In this document: in pieces, positions 38,151 through 49,400 of the stretch
Position numbering within the stretch: the stretch's first letter is position 1
Layout: each line of letters starts with the position of its first letter
Source of the DNA: Burkholderiaceae bacterium
GTDB taxonomy: Bacteria > Pseudomonadota > Gammaproteobacteria > Burkholderiales > Burkholderiaceae
DNA: 64,000 nucleotides
Assembly: GCA_947448415.1 (NCBI GenBank)
Contig: CANFMT010000010.1
Span: 22,380 to 86,379 of the forward strand
Reading direction: 5' to 3'
Notes under the pieces: generated by a model
The model's input: the letters and a program-made list of their open reading frames with translations, nothing else
Database searches by the model: none
What the model was told of the DNA's origin: nothing
Translations under genes and position numbers: made by a program

Positions 38151-39352
38151 TATTTGCCCTCCTTATTACCAACGGCGGCAGCATTCATAAGCTCCACAAA
38201 ACGATCAAATAAATAGGCTATGTCATGAGGGCCCGGCGAGGCCTCTGGGTGCCCCTGAAAACACAATGCAGGCTTATCTTTCCAAGCAAGACCCTGTAAA
38301 GAGCCGTCAAACAAAGACACGTGAGTTACACGCAGATTGTTTGGAAGCGTATTGGCATCCACAGCAAAACCGTGGTTTTGCGAGGTAATCGCTACACGGC
38401 CCGTATCCAAATCTTTTACCGGATGATTTGCTCCATGGTGACCAAACTTCATTTTCAAAGTCTTAGCACCAGCTGCCAAGCCCATAATTTGGTGCCCTAA
38501 GCAGATGCCAAACGTTGGCACACCTTTTTCAATAATTTCTTTTGCTGCAGCAATCGCATAATCGCAAGGCCCAGGATCTCCAGGACCATTTGAGAAAAAT
38601 ACGCCATCTGGTTTCATTGCTAAAACTTCAGTTGCACTGGTTTGCGCAGGAACAACTGTTAATTCACATCCACGCTCAGTTAACATGCGCAAAATATTTC
38701 GCTTCACACCAAAGTCATAGGCAACAACCTTTTTGCTTGCTTTTGATTTATCCAAAGCTCTGTATGCTGGTTTCCCGTCTGGGCCATGTAAATCCCACTC
38801 TGCCTCGCGCCACTCATAGGATTTTTTGGTTGTGACAACTTTTGCCAAATCTAAACCTGCCATTCCAGGGAATGCCTTAGCTAGTTCCAATGCTTTCTGG
38901 CCAAGCGCTTCATAATTCTCACCTAATTTGCCAGCAACAATGGCGCCAGACTGTGCGCCTTTATCACGCAATATACGGGTAAGCATGCGAGTATCAATTC
39001 CAGCGATACCAACTACTCCAGCTTGAGTGAGGTAGCTATCTAAGCTGGCTTCTGAGCGGAAATTGGAGACTCGCTTTGGTAGATCTTTAATTACCAAGCC
39101 GGCTGCATGAATTTGATCAGATTCGGCATCTTGAGCATTAACACCGACATTGCCAATATGGGGATAAGTCAAGGTGACTATCTGACGTGAATAGCTTGGA
39201 TCAGTAACGATCTCTTGGTATCCAGTTAATGCGGTATTGAAGACAACTTCACCAGCAGTTTCGCCAAGAGCGCCAATGCTAAAACCGGGAAATATAGTGC
39301 CGTCGGCTAAGGCCAACACGGCGGGAGGAAAAGAAGGAAGCAAGGGTGACAA
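38150..39352 (-). CDS. carA: Carbamoyl-phosphate synthase small subunit (glutaminase)
   Basis: CarA hydrolyses glutamine and feeds ammonia to CarB. The 400 residues have the N-terminal CPSase domain ([40 protein letters not shown]) and a C-terminal class I glutamine amidotransferase domain with the nucleophile in [13 protein letters not shown] and the His/Glu pair in [13 protein letters not shown]. It shares its stop region with carB. The 235-bp leader to its right, containing GC-rich short hairpins, should hold the carAB promoter. Confidence 0.98.
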   Translation of the reverse strand: MSPLLPSFPPAVLALADGTIFPGFSIGALGETAGEVVFNTALTGYQEIVTDPSYSRQIVTLTYPHIGNVGVNAQDAESDQIHAAGLVIKDLPKRVSNFRSEASLDSYLTQAGVVGIAGIDTRMLTRILRDKGAQSGAIVAGKLGENYEALGQKALELAKAFPGMAGLDLAKVVTTKKSYEWREAEWDLHGPDGKPAYRALDKSKASKKVVAYDFGVKRNILRMLTERGCELTVVPAQTSATEVLAMKPDGVFFSNGPGDPGPCDYAIAAAKEIIEKGVPTFGICLGHQIMGLAAGAKTLKMKFGHHGANHPVKDLDTGRVAITSQNHGFAVDANTLPNNLRVTHVSLFDGSLQGLAWKDKPALCFQGHPEASPGPHDIAYLFDRFVELMNAAAVGNKEGK

Positions 39353-39587
39353 ACCATCTCCAGTCCCTGCTCCATCCGACGCTCAAAACCCCCAAAAAGA
39401 CCAACCCGGGGCTTGTTGATGCGGGAGGTGAGTGTCTTTAAGCGCTAGGGTATTTATTAAGTTTCGAACCTTATAATCATACCATTTTTGCGTATAAACC
39501 CTTGAATCCCCAGTCAAATGGGGCCTTAGGAAGAACACCCTCACTATGCCATGGGGCTAGGGAGGGAATTTGGTCAAAAAGGAAGAT

Positions 39588-41471
39588 TTAGGCAACCGCG
39601 CCTTGTTCAATGATGGTCTTAATTTGAGCCAAAACAGTTTGATCTTCCATAGTGCTGATATCACCGGGATCACGCCCTTCGGCTACCGCCTGCAAAGCGC
39701 GGCGCACAATTTTGCCTGAACGAGTCTTTGGTAGAGCTGTCACAACATAAACGCGACCAGGGCGAGCAATGGCGCCTAGTTGGCTGTCAACTGTCTTCAT
39801 ACACTCTTTTTCTAAATTCTCGGCTTTACTTGCATCCTTTGGAATTACAAAGGCAATTGCGGCTTGTCCTTTGAGTTTGTCCTCAATACCGACAACCGCA
39901 ACTTCGGAGATATTTGGATGGCTCGAGATACTTTCTTCAATTTCGCGAGTACCAAGGCGATGACCTGCAACATTGATTACGTCATCAGTGCGACCTAAGA
40001 TAAAGAAATAGCCATCCTTATCTTTGATACCCCAGTCAAAAGTTGAATAAATTAATTTCCCAGGAATTGTTTCCCAATAGGTGCTGACAAAGCGCTTGTC
40101 ATCACCCCAAACTGTTTGCATACAGCCAGGAGGCAAAGGACCCTCAATGGCGATAACACCCTTCTGGTCTGGACCAAGCTCTTCTGAAGTCGCATCATCT
40201 AGCAACTTCATGTTGTAACCAAAAGATGGAACACCTGGTGAGCCAAACTTATGTGGCATCACCTCAATACCGCGCTGGATTGCTAGCATCGGCCAACCTG
40301 TTTCTGTTTGCCAATAGTTATCAACAATTGGTTTCTGAATTGCATCATGAATCCAACTTGCTGTAGGCTCATCCAAAGGCTCTCCCGCCAAGAACAAAGC
40401 ACGCAATTTAGAAAGGTCATGTTTTGTTAAGAATGCCGGATCCTGTTTTTTGAGTACGCGAACTGCAGTTGGTGCGGAGAACATCACTGAAACGTTGTAC
40501 TTAGCAACTAACTCCCACCAAATACCTGCGTCAGGCCTTAGCGGCGTACCTTCATACATGATGGTGGCCATACCACTTAGCAAGGGCGCATAGATGATGT
40601 AGCTGTGTCCAACTACCCAACCAATATCAGAGGTACAGAACATAGTTTCGCCAGCATTACCAGTAAAAATATGCTTCATGGAGGCAGCAAGCGCAACGGC
40701 ATAACCGCCGGTATCACGTTGCACGCCTTTTGGTTTGCCGGTTGTGCCAGAGGTATACAAAATATAAGAAGGATGTGTTGCATCCACCCACTCAATCGGA
40801 ACGATATCGTTCAAATGTTTTTGGCGCTCAGATGCATAGTCCAAATCACGACCTGCAACCGTTGTGAACTCTGTTAAACCGCGATTGATGATCAATACTT
40901 TTTCTGGCTTGTATTCTGCCAAGGTAATCGCCTCATCCAAAAGCGGCTTGTAAGGAACAGCTTTACCACCTCGCGCGCCAGCTTCAGCAGTAACAATCAT
41001 CTTCGGTTGCGCATCATCAATCCTGGATGCTAGACTATGCGAAGCGAATCCGCCGAAAACAACTGAGTGAATAGCACCAATACGCGCACAAGCCAACATA
41101 GCAAAACATGCTTCTGCAATCATTGGCATATAAATTAATACGCGATCACCTTTTTTGATGCCATTAGCCTTATAAATTGCTGCCATACGATTTACTTCTT
41201 CGTAGAGCTCTTTATAGGTATAAGCTTTTTCTTGATTTGTTTCTGTAGAAACTGCTACGAGAGCAACTTGATCTGGACGCTCTTTAAAGTGGCGATCAAC
41301 AGCGTTGTAACAAAGATTGGTGAGGCCACCCTCAAACCACTTGGCAAATGGGGGATTATCGTAATTTAGAACCTTATCGAACGGTTTTTCCCAGTGAATT
41401 AACTTTGCTTGCTCACCCCAAAATCCGTCTGGGTCTTTAATTGAGCGTTCATGATGAGCTTTATAGGACAT
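39588..41471 (-). CDS. prpE: Propionate-CoA ligase
   Basis: PrpE activates propionate to propionyl-CoA for the methylcitrate cycle. The 627 residues match PrpE more closely than acetyl-CoA synthetase: VQRDTGGYAVALAASMKHIF, AGIWWELVAKYNVSVMFSAPTAVRVLKKQDP and NYWQTETGWPML. The AMP-binding core YTSGTTGKPKG is near 240, the hinge GRTDDVINVAGHRLGTREIEE near 520 and the catalytic Lys in KTRSGKIVRR near 595. It starts 29 bp after mltD and is transcribed with it or from a promoter in its 3' end. No prpBCD genes are in the window. Confidence 0.9.
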   Translation of the reverse strand: MSYKAHHERSIKDPDGFWGEQAKLIHWEKPFDKVLNYDNPPFAKWFEGGLTNLCYNAVDRHFKERPDQVALVAVSTETNQEKAYTYKELYEEVNRMAAIYKANGIKKGDRVLIYMPMIAEACFAMLACARIGAIHSVVFGGFASHSLASRIDDAQPKMIVTAEAGARGGKAVPYKPLLDEAITLAEYKPEKVLIINRGLTEFTTVAGRDLDYASERQKHLNDIVPIEWVDATHPSYILYTSGTTGKPKGVQRDTGGYAVALAASMKHIFTGNAGETMFCTSDIGWVVGHSYIIYAPLLSGMATIMYEGTPLRPDAGIWWELVAKYNVSVMFSAPTAVRVLKKQDPAFLTKHDLSKLRALFLAGEPLDEPTASWIHDAIQKPIVDNYWQTETGWPMLAIQRGIEVMPHKFGSPGVPSFGYNMKLLDDATSEELGPDQKGVIAIEGPLPPGCMQTVWGDDKRFVSTYWETIPGKLIYSTFDWGIKDKDGYFFILGRTDDVINVAGHRLGTREIEESISSHPNISEVAVVGIEDKLKGQAAIAFVIPKDASKAENLEKECMKTVDSQLGAIARPGRVYVVTALPKTRSGKIVRRALQAVAEGRDPGDISTMEDQTVLAQIKTIIEQGAVA

Positions 41472-41500
41472 GGTTAACCTAATCTAAAAAAGTTACGAAA

Positions 41501-42916
41501 TTACTGGTTTTTACTGCCCCCTGTGCCGCTAGATTTGGCAGTAGGAGCTGCTGAACTACTATTTTTCGCAGATTTTGCAAGCCCTGTCGATGCGGATTTA
41601 TGCTGAGATGCAGCATTATTTGCTGAAGAATTACCCTTAGTTTGACTCTTTTCTGGGGCGCACTTGGCAACTTTTGCCCCTTTAGCGCCTTTCACTGGCT
41701 TGGGACACTTAGGCGTTGGTGGTGGTGGCTTCTCCAGGCTAAGGCTGGCATTTTCTGCCATAGCAGAGGAAACATCCCCGGGACGTTTGTTTGTCTTGGG
41801 TATGAGTACGGTTGAGCCCGCACGAATTCTCATTCCGCGAGGAATGCCATTCACCTCTCTAAGCATATCTACTTCAACACCTAAAGTTTTTGCTGCTTGA
41901 TCAACACTTTCCGTCTTAGAAATCTGAACTGCTGTCCATGAAGATAGGGGCTTGCCGTAATTCTTTAAATTTTCCTGAAAGATCTCTGCATGACCAAAGG
42001 GCAAAAGTATTTGCTGATTCGCGTTACTTAAGATTACTGGTTTATTGAATGATGGATTCAGACTATGAAATTCATCAGAGGGAATTTCAGCCAATTGAAT
42101 CACTAATGCGACATCGATATCGGCACCAACATCCAATGCAACAAAGTATGGGTGGTTTTCTAATTCAGGCAGAACAATTCCATAAGCCTGTGGATCTAAA
42201 ACAATTTGACGATAAGCCATCAACTTTGGAACATAGTTCCGCGTTTCCTTTGGCAACGTCAGGCTCTCATAGTTGGTTGGTAAACCCGCGGCTAGATTTC
42301 GTTTTTGTGCCTTGAGGATATTTCCTGCACCCCAGTTGTATGCGGCTAGAGCCAACTCCCAACTTCCGAATTGATTATTTAAACGCTGCAAATAGTCCAA
42401 GGCTGCATCAGTCGATTGAAGTACATCGCGCCTTTCATCTCTAAATACATTTTGCGTGAGACGAAAATCTTTACCCGTAGCAGGCATAAATTGCCACAAT
42501 CCTACTGCTTTAGCGCTGGATTTTGCATTGGTTACAAAAGCGCTCTCAACAAAAGGCAAGAGTGCAATTTCAGTGGGCATGTTACGTGCGTTTACCTCCT
42601 GAACAATATAAAAGAGATACCGTGATGAGCGTGCCATAGATCGATGAACATAATCCGGTCTAGCGCTCAGCCAACGTATTTGCTCAATCTCCAAAGGTGT
42701 ATTCATGGGCTCCATTTGGAAGCCATCGCGAATGCGTATCCATAAATTATCAGATGGTGCGTAGACCTTGCTCACCGATTGACTTTTTAAGTTAACACGC
42801 GCTGCCTTTGAAGTTCGTGAATTAGCCTTAGTGGGGGTATCGGATGTCCACTCACCTGTACTTGCACAACCAGAAAGTAAAGCCGCAAAAATAATTGCTG
42901 CATAAAGCAGTCGCAT
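41501..42916 (-). CDS. mltD: Membrane-bound lytic murein transglycosylase D, lipoprotein
   Basis: The 471-residue protein is a lipoprotein (lipobox LLSGC, Cys17) that cleaves peptidoglycan glycan strands. The SLT domain has the catalytic Glu in FVESAFVTNAKSSAKAVGLWQFMPATG near 123-150 and ALAAYNWGAGNI near 208. One LysM repeat with EVDMLREVNGIPRGMRIRAGSTVLIP lies near 345-370. The C-terminal 95 residues are a Lys/Ser/Ala-rich low-complexity tail. It overlaps gloB by 1 bp on its upstream side. Confidence 0.92.
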   Translation of the reverse strand: MRLLYAAIIFAALLSGCASTGEWTSDTPTKANSRTSKAARVNLKSQSVSKVYAPSDNLWIRIRDGFQMEPMNTPLEIEQIRWLSARPDYVHRSMARSSRYLFYIVQEVNARNMPTEIALLPFVESAFVTNAKSSAKAVGLWQFMPATGKDFRLTQNVFRDERRDVLQSTDAALDYLQRLNNQFGSWELALAAYNWGAGNILKAQKRNLAAGLPTNYESLTLPKETRNYVPKLMAYRQIVLDPQAYGIVLPELENHPYFVALDVGADIDVALVIQLAEIPSDEFHSLNPSFNKPVILSNANQQILLPFGHAEIFQENLKNYGKPLSSWTAVQISKTESVDQAAKTLGVEVDMLREVNGIPRGMRIRAGSTVLIPKTNKRPGDVSSAMAENASLSLEKPPPPTPKCPKPVKGAKGAKVAKCAPEKSQTKGNSSANNAASQHKSASTGLAKSAKNSSSAAPTAKSSGTGGSKNQ

Positions 42917-43725
42917 CAGAATCGATCTTTCCAGGCACGAATTACCGCCAGTACATGTGCTGGAGTTGGTAAATCTTGTACACCAGATACTTCCTTTGCA
43001 GCGGCAATTAGCTCAGGCTGATCACAACGCATAAAGGGATTAACCTGCAACTCTTGACCAATAGTGGTTGGTAAGGTGGGCAGGTTTTGACTGCGCAATG
43101 CCTTTGCCTTTTCTGCCCAATCGATGAGGTTTAAGTTATTAGGCTCTACTGCTAGCGCAAATCGAATATTAGAGAGAGTGTATTCATGCGTGCAATAAAC
43201 CAAGGTATTTTTTGGCAATGCAGCAAATTTTGCCAATGATTCAGTCATTTGAGTCGGCGTTCCTTCAAACAATCTTCCACATCCAGACGCGAACAAAGTA
43301 TCACCGCAAAAAAGCATAGGCTCAACGACGTTTGCTTGCATGTTTGCAAAGTACGCAATGTGAGTCAATGTATGACCGGGAACCTCGAAAACTTTAAGGC
43401 TAATTCGAGGGGTCGAGATTTCAACTTTGTCGTCTTGCATGACAATAGTCGTCAAGCCCTCAATACCGCTATTAGCAGGACCATATACGGGGATCGAGCC
43501 GCCAAGGGTTTTTGAAATTTGGGCGATTCCGCCAGTATGGTCGGCATGGTGATGGGTAATTAAAATGCCTGTCAAAGTCAGATTTTGCTGCTTAAGGTAA
43601 GCAAGGGCTGGGACTGCATCTCCTGGGTCAACCAGCAGAGCTGACTTGCCGTCATGGATGCACCAGATGTAATTGTCATCAAAGGCGGGTATGGGCCAAA
43701 CTTGCAATAAAGTATTCTTATCCAT
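42916..43725 (-). CDS. gloB: Hydroxyacylglutathione hydrolase (glyoxalase II)
   Basis: GloB hydrolyses S-lactoylglutathione to lactate and glutathione, ending methylglyoxal detoxification. I chose the ATG at 43725 (269 residues, LLQVWPIPAFDDNYIWCI), because the open frame upstream is not conserved-looking and overlaps the divergent gene. Metal-binding THHHADH is near 56-62, the His of EVPGHTLTHIAYF near 115 and CGDTLFASGCGRLFEGTP near 130-150. It is divergent from the methyltransferase with start codons only 6 bp apart and 1 bp overlap with mltD. Confidence 0.96.
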   Translation of the reverse strand: MDKNTLLQVWPIPAFDDNYIWCIHDGKSALLVDPGDAVPALAYLKQQNLTLTGILITHHHADHTGGIAQISKTLGGSIPVYGPANSGIEGLTTIVMQDDKVEISTPRISLKVFEVPGHTLTHIAYFANMQANVVEPMLFCGDTLFASGCGRLFEGTPTQMTESLAKFAALPKNTLVYCTHEYTLSNIRFALAVEPNNLNLIDWAEKAKALRSQNLPTLPTTIGQELQVNPFMRCDQPELIAAAKEVSGVQDLPTPAHVLAVIRAWKDRF

Positions 43726-43731
43726 AGACCG

Positions 43732-44544
43732 ATGATACCAACCCCATCCATCCCCTCTCAGACCCCTGCACCTCCTTGGAGCTCCTGGGAGAAATGGCTC
43801 CAATCCCCTCCAGGTAAATATGTTCTGGGCTGGGAGCAAAAGTGCTTTGATCAAATAGTGGCAGACGTATTTGGGTTTCATGCCGTACAAATTGGTCTGC
43901 CCCAAATGAACACCCTTTGCGAAAATCGCATGCCCTTACAGGTGCTTTTTTCCCATTCAAATGAGAGTCGCGAAGATGCAAATCGCTTCAGTTGGCACTT
44001 AATACAGGGCGATTCATCCGAACTTCCCTTTGCAAATGAAAGCTTAGATTTAGTCGTGTTGCCCCATGTTCTGGAGTTTGCAGCCGATCCGCATCAAGTA
44101 TTAAGAGAGGTCGACAGAGTGCTGCGACCAGAGGGTCGACTGGTAATTTCCGGATTTAATCCAGCCAGCTTGTGGGGGGCGAGACAATATCTAAGTAGGC
44201 TGATCGGCACCCCCTACCTTCCGCGAGATGGTCGATTCATTAGCCTTATTCGGATAAAGGATTGGCTACAACTTCTAAACTACTCTTTAGATAGAGGGCA
44301 CTTTGGCTGCTACAAATTTCCCCTTCATGGGCAAGCATCCATGATGCGCATGAACTTTTTAGAACCCATGGGTAATCGCTGGTGGCCTATTTTTGGCGCA
44401 GTCTTTTTAGTATCTGCGATAAAACGCCATCAAGGAATGCGCCTAGTAGGTCAAATTGCACCTCTACGAGTACCCGTTGTGCCCAATTTAAGCCCTGCAA
44501 CGGAGATTAATAAGCTACAAAAGGCTCAGGACAAGCTAAATTAA
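43732..44544 (+). CDS. Class I SAM-dependent methyltransferase
   Basis: The 270-residue protein has a Methyltransf_11-like core: [57 protein letters not shown] at about 87-145. This pattern and the neighbourhood (gloB divergent, rnhA downstream by 4 bp) occur widely in Burkholderiales, but the substrate is unknown. The SAM-binding glycine motif is not obvious, as in that family. The ATG at 43732 sits 6 bp from the gloB start; a later internal start is possible. Confidence 0.82.
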   Translation: MIPTPSIPSQTPAPPWSSWEKWLQSPPGKYVLGWEQKCFDQIVADVFGFHAVQIGLPQMNTLCENRMPLQVLFSHSNESREDANRFSWHLIQGDSSELPFANESLDLVVLPHVLEFAADPHQVLREVDRVLRPEGRLVISGFNPASLWGARQYLSRLIGTPYLPRDGRFISLIRIKDWLQLLNYSLDRGHFGCYKFPLHGQASMMRMNFLEPMGNRWWPIFGAVFLVSAIKRHQGMRLVGQIAPLRVPVVPNLSPATEINKLQKAQDKLN

Positions 44545-44548
44545 CGAT

Positions 44549-45019
44549 ATGACGCAAACAAAAGCCCTTTCCAGCCCTCAGACGCCTCATATTGTGATTT
44601 ATACGGATGGAGCCTGCAAGGGAAACCCAGGTCCTGGCGGCTGGGGAGCCGTTCTCAGATCGGGTGGACACGAAAAGCACATCCATGGCGGAGAATCGCA
44701 CACCACCAATAATCGCATGGAGATCAGCGCCGTTATATTTGCGCTGAGAGCCCTAAAACAGCGTAGTTCAGTCGAGTTATGGACAGACTCCCAATACGTT
44801 CAAAAAGGGGTTACTGAATGGCTAGAGGGCTGGAAAAAGCGTGGTTGGAGGACCGCAAGTAAGGAGCCTGTAAAAAATGCTGATTTATGGCAAGAACTCG
44901 ACTCCCTGCTTCCAGACCACGATATTTCCTGGCATTGGGTAAGGGGTCATAACGGCCACCCAGGAAATGAGCTGGCAGACGTCCTAGCCAATAAGGGCGT
45001 TCAGGAGTTTTTACCCTAG
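44549..45019 (+). CDS. rnhA: Ribonuclease HI
   Basis: RNase HI degrades the RNA strand of RNA-DNA hybrids. The 156 residues have the catalytic carboxylates Asp20 ([17 protein letters not shown]), Glu58 (NNRMEISAV), Asp80 (LWTDSQYV) and a late Asp in [11 protein letters not shown]. The [12 protein letters not shown] handle region that contacts the hybrid is near 92-103. It starts 4 bp after the methyltransferase stop and is probably coupled. Confidence 0.97.
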   Translation: MTQTKALSSPQTPHIVIYTDGACKGNPGPGGWGAVLRSGGHEKHIHGGESHTTNNRMEISAVIFALRALKQRSSVELWTDSQYVQKGVTEWLEGWKKRGWRTASKEPVKNADLWQELDSLLPDHDISWHWVRGHNGHPGNELADVLANKGVQEFLP

Positions 45020-45120
45020 AGCGAATACCTTTAGACCTTGCGCTTTTAAAGGCTCGTTATGAGAGAATGCCAAGCCAATACATGCATATAAATCATATAA
45101 AAACCTAGAAAAACGAGACT

Positions 45121-46410
45121 GTGTCAAAAATAGAATCCTTTTTAAATAAGTCAGTGACGAAGCTTATTCAGCTGTTCGGCACCCTAAAAATTCGTCTATG
45201 CGCTCTTTGGCAAATGTTGCCGCCCCATTTAAGACACCTAAATTTTCAAACAGTCAAAAGTTTCATTATCAAATTTAAGTGGCGAATTTTATTGATCGCC
45301 ATCGTTTTATATGCCGGATCAAAAACATACGACTATTTTTTCCCAGCAGCCGACAAGGCTGGCGGACCAACTACAGTAACAACTATTGTTGTTGAAAAAA
45401 AGGATACTCCACTAATTATTGAGGCCACCGGAACAATTGTTTCAAATGGCATCGTTGATATCAGACCAATGGTGACCAATACCGTTGCAAAGATTCATGT
45501 GAAAGATGGTCAAGAAGTAAAAGCAGGCGACCTTCTCTTTACTCTTGATAATCGCAACGACACAGCCAACTATGAAAGACTCAAAGCCTTAGCTGAGGAT
45601 GCTCAAAAACAATATCTGCGCGCAAAAGAATTAGTAGCTAAGAACTTTATTTCAAAAGCCGGCCTGGAAACCTCCATGGCCAATGCTAGATCTGCCCAAG
45701 CTGCCGCACGCTCTGCTGAAGTGCAGCTTTCATATGACTCCATTCGCTCACCTATTGATGGCCGCGCGGGCATTGTGAACGTATTCCCAGGATCATTGGT
45801 TCAAGCGAGTAACGTAGTTTCTACCGCCACTAACTCAACCGGCACTTCAAGTGTTGGCGCTATGGTGACAATTACCCAGCTTAATCCAATCAATGTTCAA
45901 TTTGTAATTCCCGAAAAAGATATTCCCATCTTGCTTGAGAATCAACTTGATGGCGAGCCATTAAGCGTTAAGGTCACAGTGGGTGATTCAGGCAAAAGAA
46001 ACTATGAGGGTAAAGTACTTGTAATTGACAACCAGGTTGATCCTTCAATTGCTGCCGTAAGAGTTAAAGCGCAGATCCCAAATGATGCGATGACTTTACT
46101 CCCAGGTCAATTTGCACGCGTATCTCTAGTTGCCAATACGCTAAAGGACGCACTATCCGTTCCTTCGCAAGCCGTGGTCATGAATCCAAAGGGTCGCTTT
46201 ATTTATATTGTCGATAAGGACAATAAAGCCATATTTAAGCCTGTAAAAGTTGTATACGAATATCAAGGTACATCAGTTATCACCGGTATTGAGGCTGGTG
46301 ATAAGGTGGTAGTTGAAGGAAAGCAAAATTTACGTCCAGGCGGCAAAGTGCGTGAAGCGAAATCCAAGACTGCCGATGCTCAAAATACACCTGTAGCAGA
46401 CAAAAAATGA
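45121..46410 (+). CDS. RND efflux periplasmic adaptor (membrane fusion protein)
   Basis: The 429-residue adaptor begins at a GTG (45121) with an unusually long N-terminal cytoplasmic stretch of about 52 residues before its single membrane helix (WRILLIAIVLYAGSKTYDYFF). The lipoyl halves and hairpin follow: ATGTIVSNGIVDIRPMVTNTVAKIHVKDGQEVKAGDLLFTLD and IRSPIDGRAGIVNVFPGSLV, then the beta-barrel and membrane-proximal domains. Its 3' end overlaps the pump gene by 4 bp. It links the pump to an outer membrane channel not encoded here. Confidence 0.9.
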   Translation: MSKIESFLNKSVTKLIQLFGTLKIRLCALWQMLPPHLRHLNFQTVKSFIIKFKWRILLIAIVLYAGSKTYDYFFPAADKAGGPTTVTTIVVEKKDTPLIIEATGTIVSNGIVDIRPMVTNTVAKIHVKDGQEVKAGDLLFTLDNRNDTANYERLKALAEDAQKQYLRAKELVAKNFISKAGLETSMANARSAQAAARSAEVQLSYDSIRSPIDGRAGIVNVFPGSLVQASNVVSTATNSTGTSSVGAMVTITQLNPINVQFVIPEKDIPILLENQLDGEPLSVKVTVGDSGKRNYEGKVLVIDNQVDPSIAAVRVKAQIPNDAMTLLPGQFARVSLVANTLKDALSVPSQAVVMNPKGRFIYIVDKDNKAIFKPVKVVYEYQGTSVITGIEAGDKVVVEGKQNLRPGGKVREAKSKTADAQNTPVADKK

Positions 46411-49400
46411 CCTTATCCGAATTATGTATTCGGCGCCCTGTGATGACAGTGTTGCTTTCTATAGCAACCGTTGTCGCAGGAACTGTCGCCTATTTCAAAA
46501 TCCCAGTAGCGGCCCTACCAAGCTTTAATACCCCTATTATTTCAGTGAGCGCTTCATTGCCAGGTGCCTCACCTGAGAATATGGCTTCAGCGGTAGCACT
46601 CCCTCTGGAAAAAGAATTTTCGACCATTGATGGCATTACCGTCATTAGCTCAGTCAATACACTTGGCAGCACTAGCATCACCCTGGAGTTCAATAATAAT
46701 CGTGATATCGATAAGGCCGCGGTGGACGTTCAGGCAGCTTTATTGAGGGCTCAGAGGCGCCTGCCCATTGAGATGGTGGTGCCGCCATCGTATCGAAAAG
46801 TAAATCCAGCCGATACACCAGTGCTGGTGGTTCGCATGAATTCACCCTCTGTCAGTCTCTCGGAGTTAAATGCCTATGCTGAAAACTTGCTGTCGCCAAA
46901 TTTATCAACAATTAGTGGCGTAGCTCAGGTATTGGTATATGGTGCCAAACGCTATGCAGTAAGAATTCGTGTTCACCCAGATGCTTTAGGAAATCGCAAC
47001 CTCACGATGGATGATGTTGCCTCTGCTGTCAACAAGGCCAATTCTAATAGCCCGGTAGGCGTATTAGATGGACCACGTCAGTCCATCACTATTTATGCCA
47101 ACCCTCAGCTCGTAAGACCAGAAGAATTTGGTAACTTAATTATTACCCAAAAAAATGGCTTGCCAATTTATCTCAAAGATGTGGCAGATGTTATCGAGAG
47201 CTATGAAGACGTCAAAAGTTTTGCCAGTGCAAATGGTGAAAGATCTATTGCCATCGCTGTCTTACGTCAGCCTAATGCCAATACCGTAGAGGTTGTTAAC
47301 TCGATCAAGCAACTTTTGCCTGAGCTACAAAAACAGATGCCTGATTCAATTAAGCTTCAGTTGCTCAATGACCGCTCCCTATCCATTATTGAAGCTATTC
47401 ATGACGTGAACCTCACTTTAGCGCTAACCGTTTTATTGGTTGTTCTGGTGATCTTCTTGTTCCTTAAGCATGCTTCCGCAACATTAATTCCATCCATCAG
47501 CTTGCCAATCTCGCTGATTGGAGCGTTCTTCTTGCTCTATTTTTTAGGCTATAGCTTAGATAATATTTCTCTATTAGGCATCACTCTCGCGGTGGGACTT
47601 GTGGTGGATGACGCCATCGTGGTGCTTGAAAATATCATGCGCTACATTGAAGAAGGTATGGAACCACTTAAGGCGTCCTTAAAAGGAAGTAAAGAAGTTG
47701 GATTCACCATTATTTCTATTTCGATCTCTCTGGTAGCTGTATTTATCCCGCTATTTTTCATGGCAGGTCCAATAGGTCTTCTCTTTAGAGAATTCGCAGT
47801 AGTGGTATCTCTATCTATTTTTGTATCTGCGATCGTTTCGCTGACGGTTGTACCCATGCTCTGTAGCCGATTCCTGCCTAAGCCAGGCGTTCACGCTAAG
47901 GAATACGCAATCAATAAAAAGTTTGATCAGTTCTTTGATTGGATGCTCAAAACATACATTCATTACCTAGACATTGCACTTTGTCATAGAAAGATTGTTC
48001 TTTGGGGTGCCATCTCTACTTTTGCGATTACGATATTTTTATTTGTAACCAGCCCTAAGGGATTCTTCCCCGAGGAAGATATCGGACAAATCCAAGCAAC
48101 GACTGAGGCATCAGAAGATATCTCATTCACAGCGATGCTCAAGTTACAAGATCAAGCTGCTGAAATTGTCACTAACGATCCTAATGTGGAAAGCTCAATC
48201 TCTGTTGTCGGTGGCGGCTCCAGCGCTTCTGGAAAAAATACAGGAAGAATTTTTATCATCTTGAAGCCCAAGAGCGATCGCGCCAATATGGCGAATGTCA
48301 TGGAGGGCTTGCGAAAGAAATTTAGAGAAGTGCCTGGTCTTCAAGTCTATATGCGCCCCGTACAAAACTTGCAACTTGGTGGGCGCTCCAGTAAGAGCCG
48401 TTACCAATTCACACTTCAAAGCGTCGGCTTTGAGGGTGTGAACGAGTGGGCTGATAAGTTGATGCAAAAAATGCGTGCCGACCCTATGTTTAGAGACGTC
48501 ACAAGCGACTCACAACTAAAAGGTTTGAACGTAAAAATTGATATTGATAGGGAAAAGGCTGCTAGTGCTGGGGTGTCCATCTCAGATATCCGCTCAGCCC
48601 TGTATTCTTCTTATGGAGAAAAGCAGGTCTCTACCATCTATACACCTGTTAATACCTACTACGTCATCCTAGAGGCTGCAGATGAAGATAGACAGTATGA
48701 GACTGACCTCAACAAAATTTTTGTCCGTGGTCGCGCAACCGATAAGTTAATCCCACTGTCGAGCGTGGCAACGTTCGTGCGTACTGTTGGCCCAACCGCT
48801 GTGAACCATCAAGGTCAAATCCCAGCTGTTACGCTTTCATTTAACTTAGCACCAGATGTTTTCCTTGGTGATGCGACTAAAAAGATTGAGGAATACACAA
48901 AAGCGATTGATTTACCGCCCTCCATCATCACAAGTTATGGCGGTGATGCTGCAGTCTTCAAAAATAACCAATCTGGTCAGGTCATTTTGATTTTGACGGC
49001 CCTTGGTGTCATCTATATTCTTTTGGGGGTTTTGTATGAAAGTTATATTCATCCGCTCACCATTTTGGCCGGCTTACCTTCCGCTGCAATTGGCGCTATT
49101 TTGTCGCTGAGATTACTTGGCTTTGAATTAACCGTCATCGCTTCGATTGGTATTCTGCTCTTAATTGGTATTGTTAAAAAGAATGCGATTTTGATGATTG
49201 ACTTTGCCTTGGATGCCCAACGAAATCGAGGTATGACTCCTGAAAAGGCGATCCGTGAAGCATGCGTTTTGCGTTTCCGCCCCATCATGATGACAACGTT
49301 TGCGGCCCTCATGGGAGCCCTTCCCATTGCCTTTGGTTTGGGTGCAGGTGCAGAACTGCGTCAACCACTTGGCATTAGTGTTGCTGGCGGATTGATCTTC

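Noticed and set aside
39353..39587. A regulatory RNA or riboswitch in the carA leader
   Set aside because: Only short GC-rich hairpins such as CCCCA/TGGGG are visible, without a recognisable attenuator or conserved riboswitch core.
43726..43905. A 60-residue N-terminal extension of gloB
   Set aside because: It would overlap the divergent methyltransferase start and has no family resemblance; the known GloB start is at 43725.
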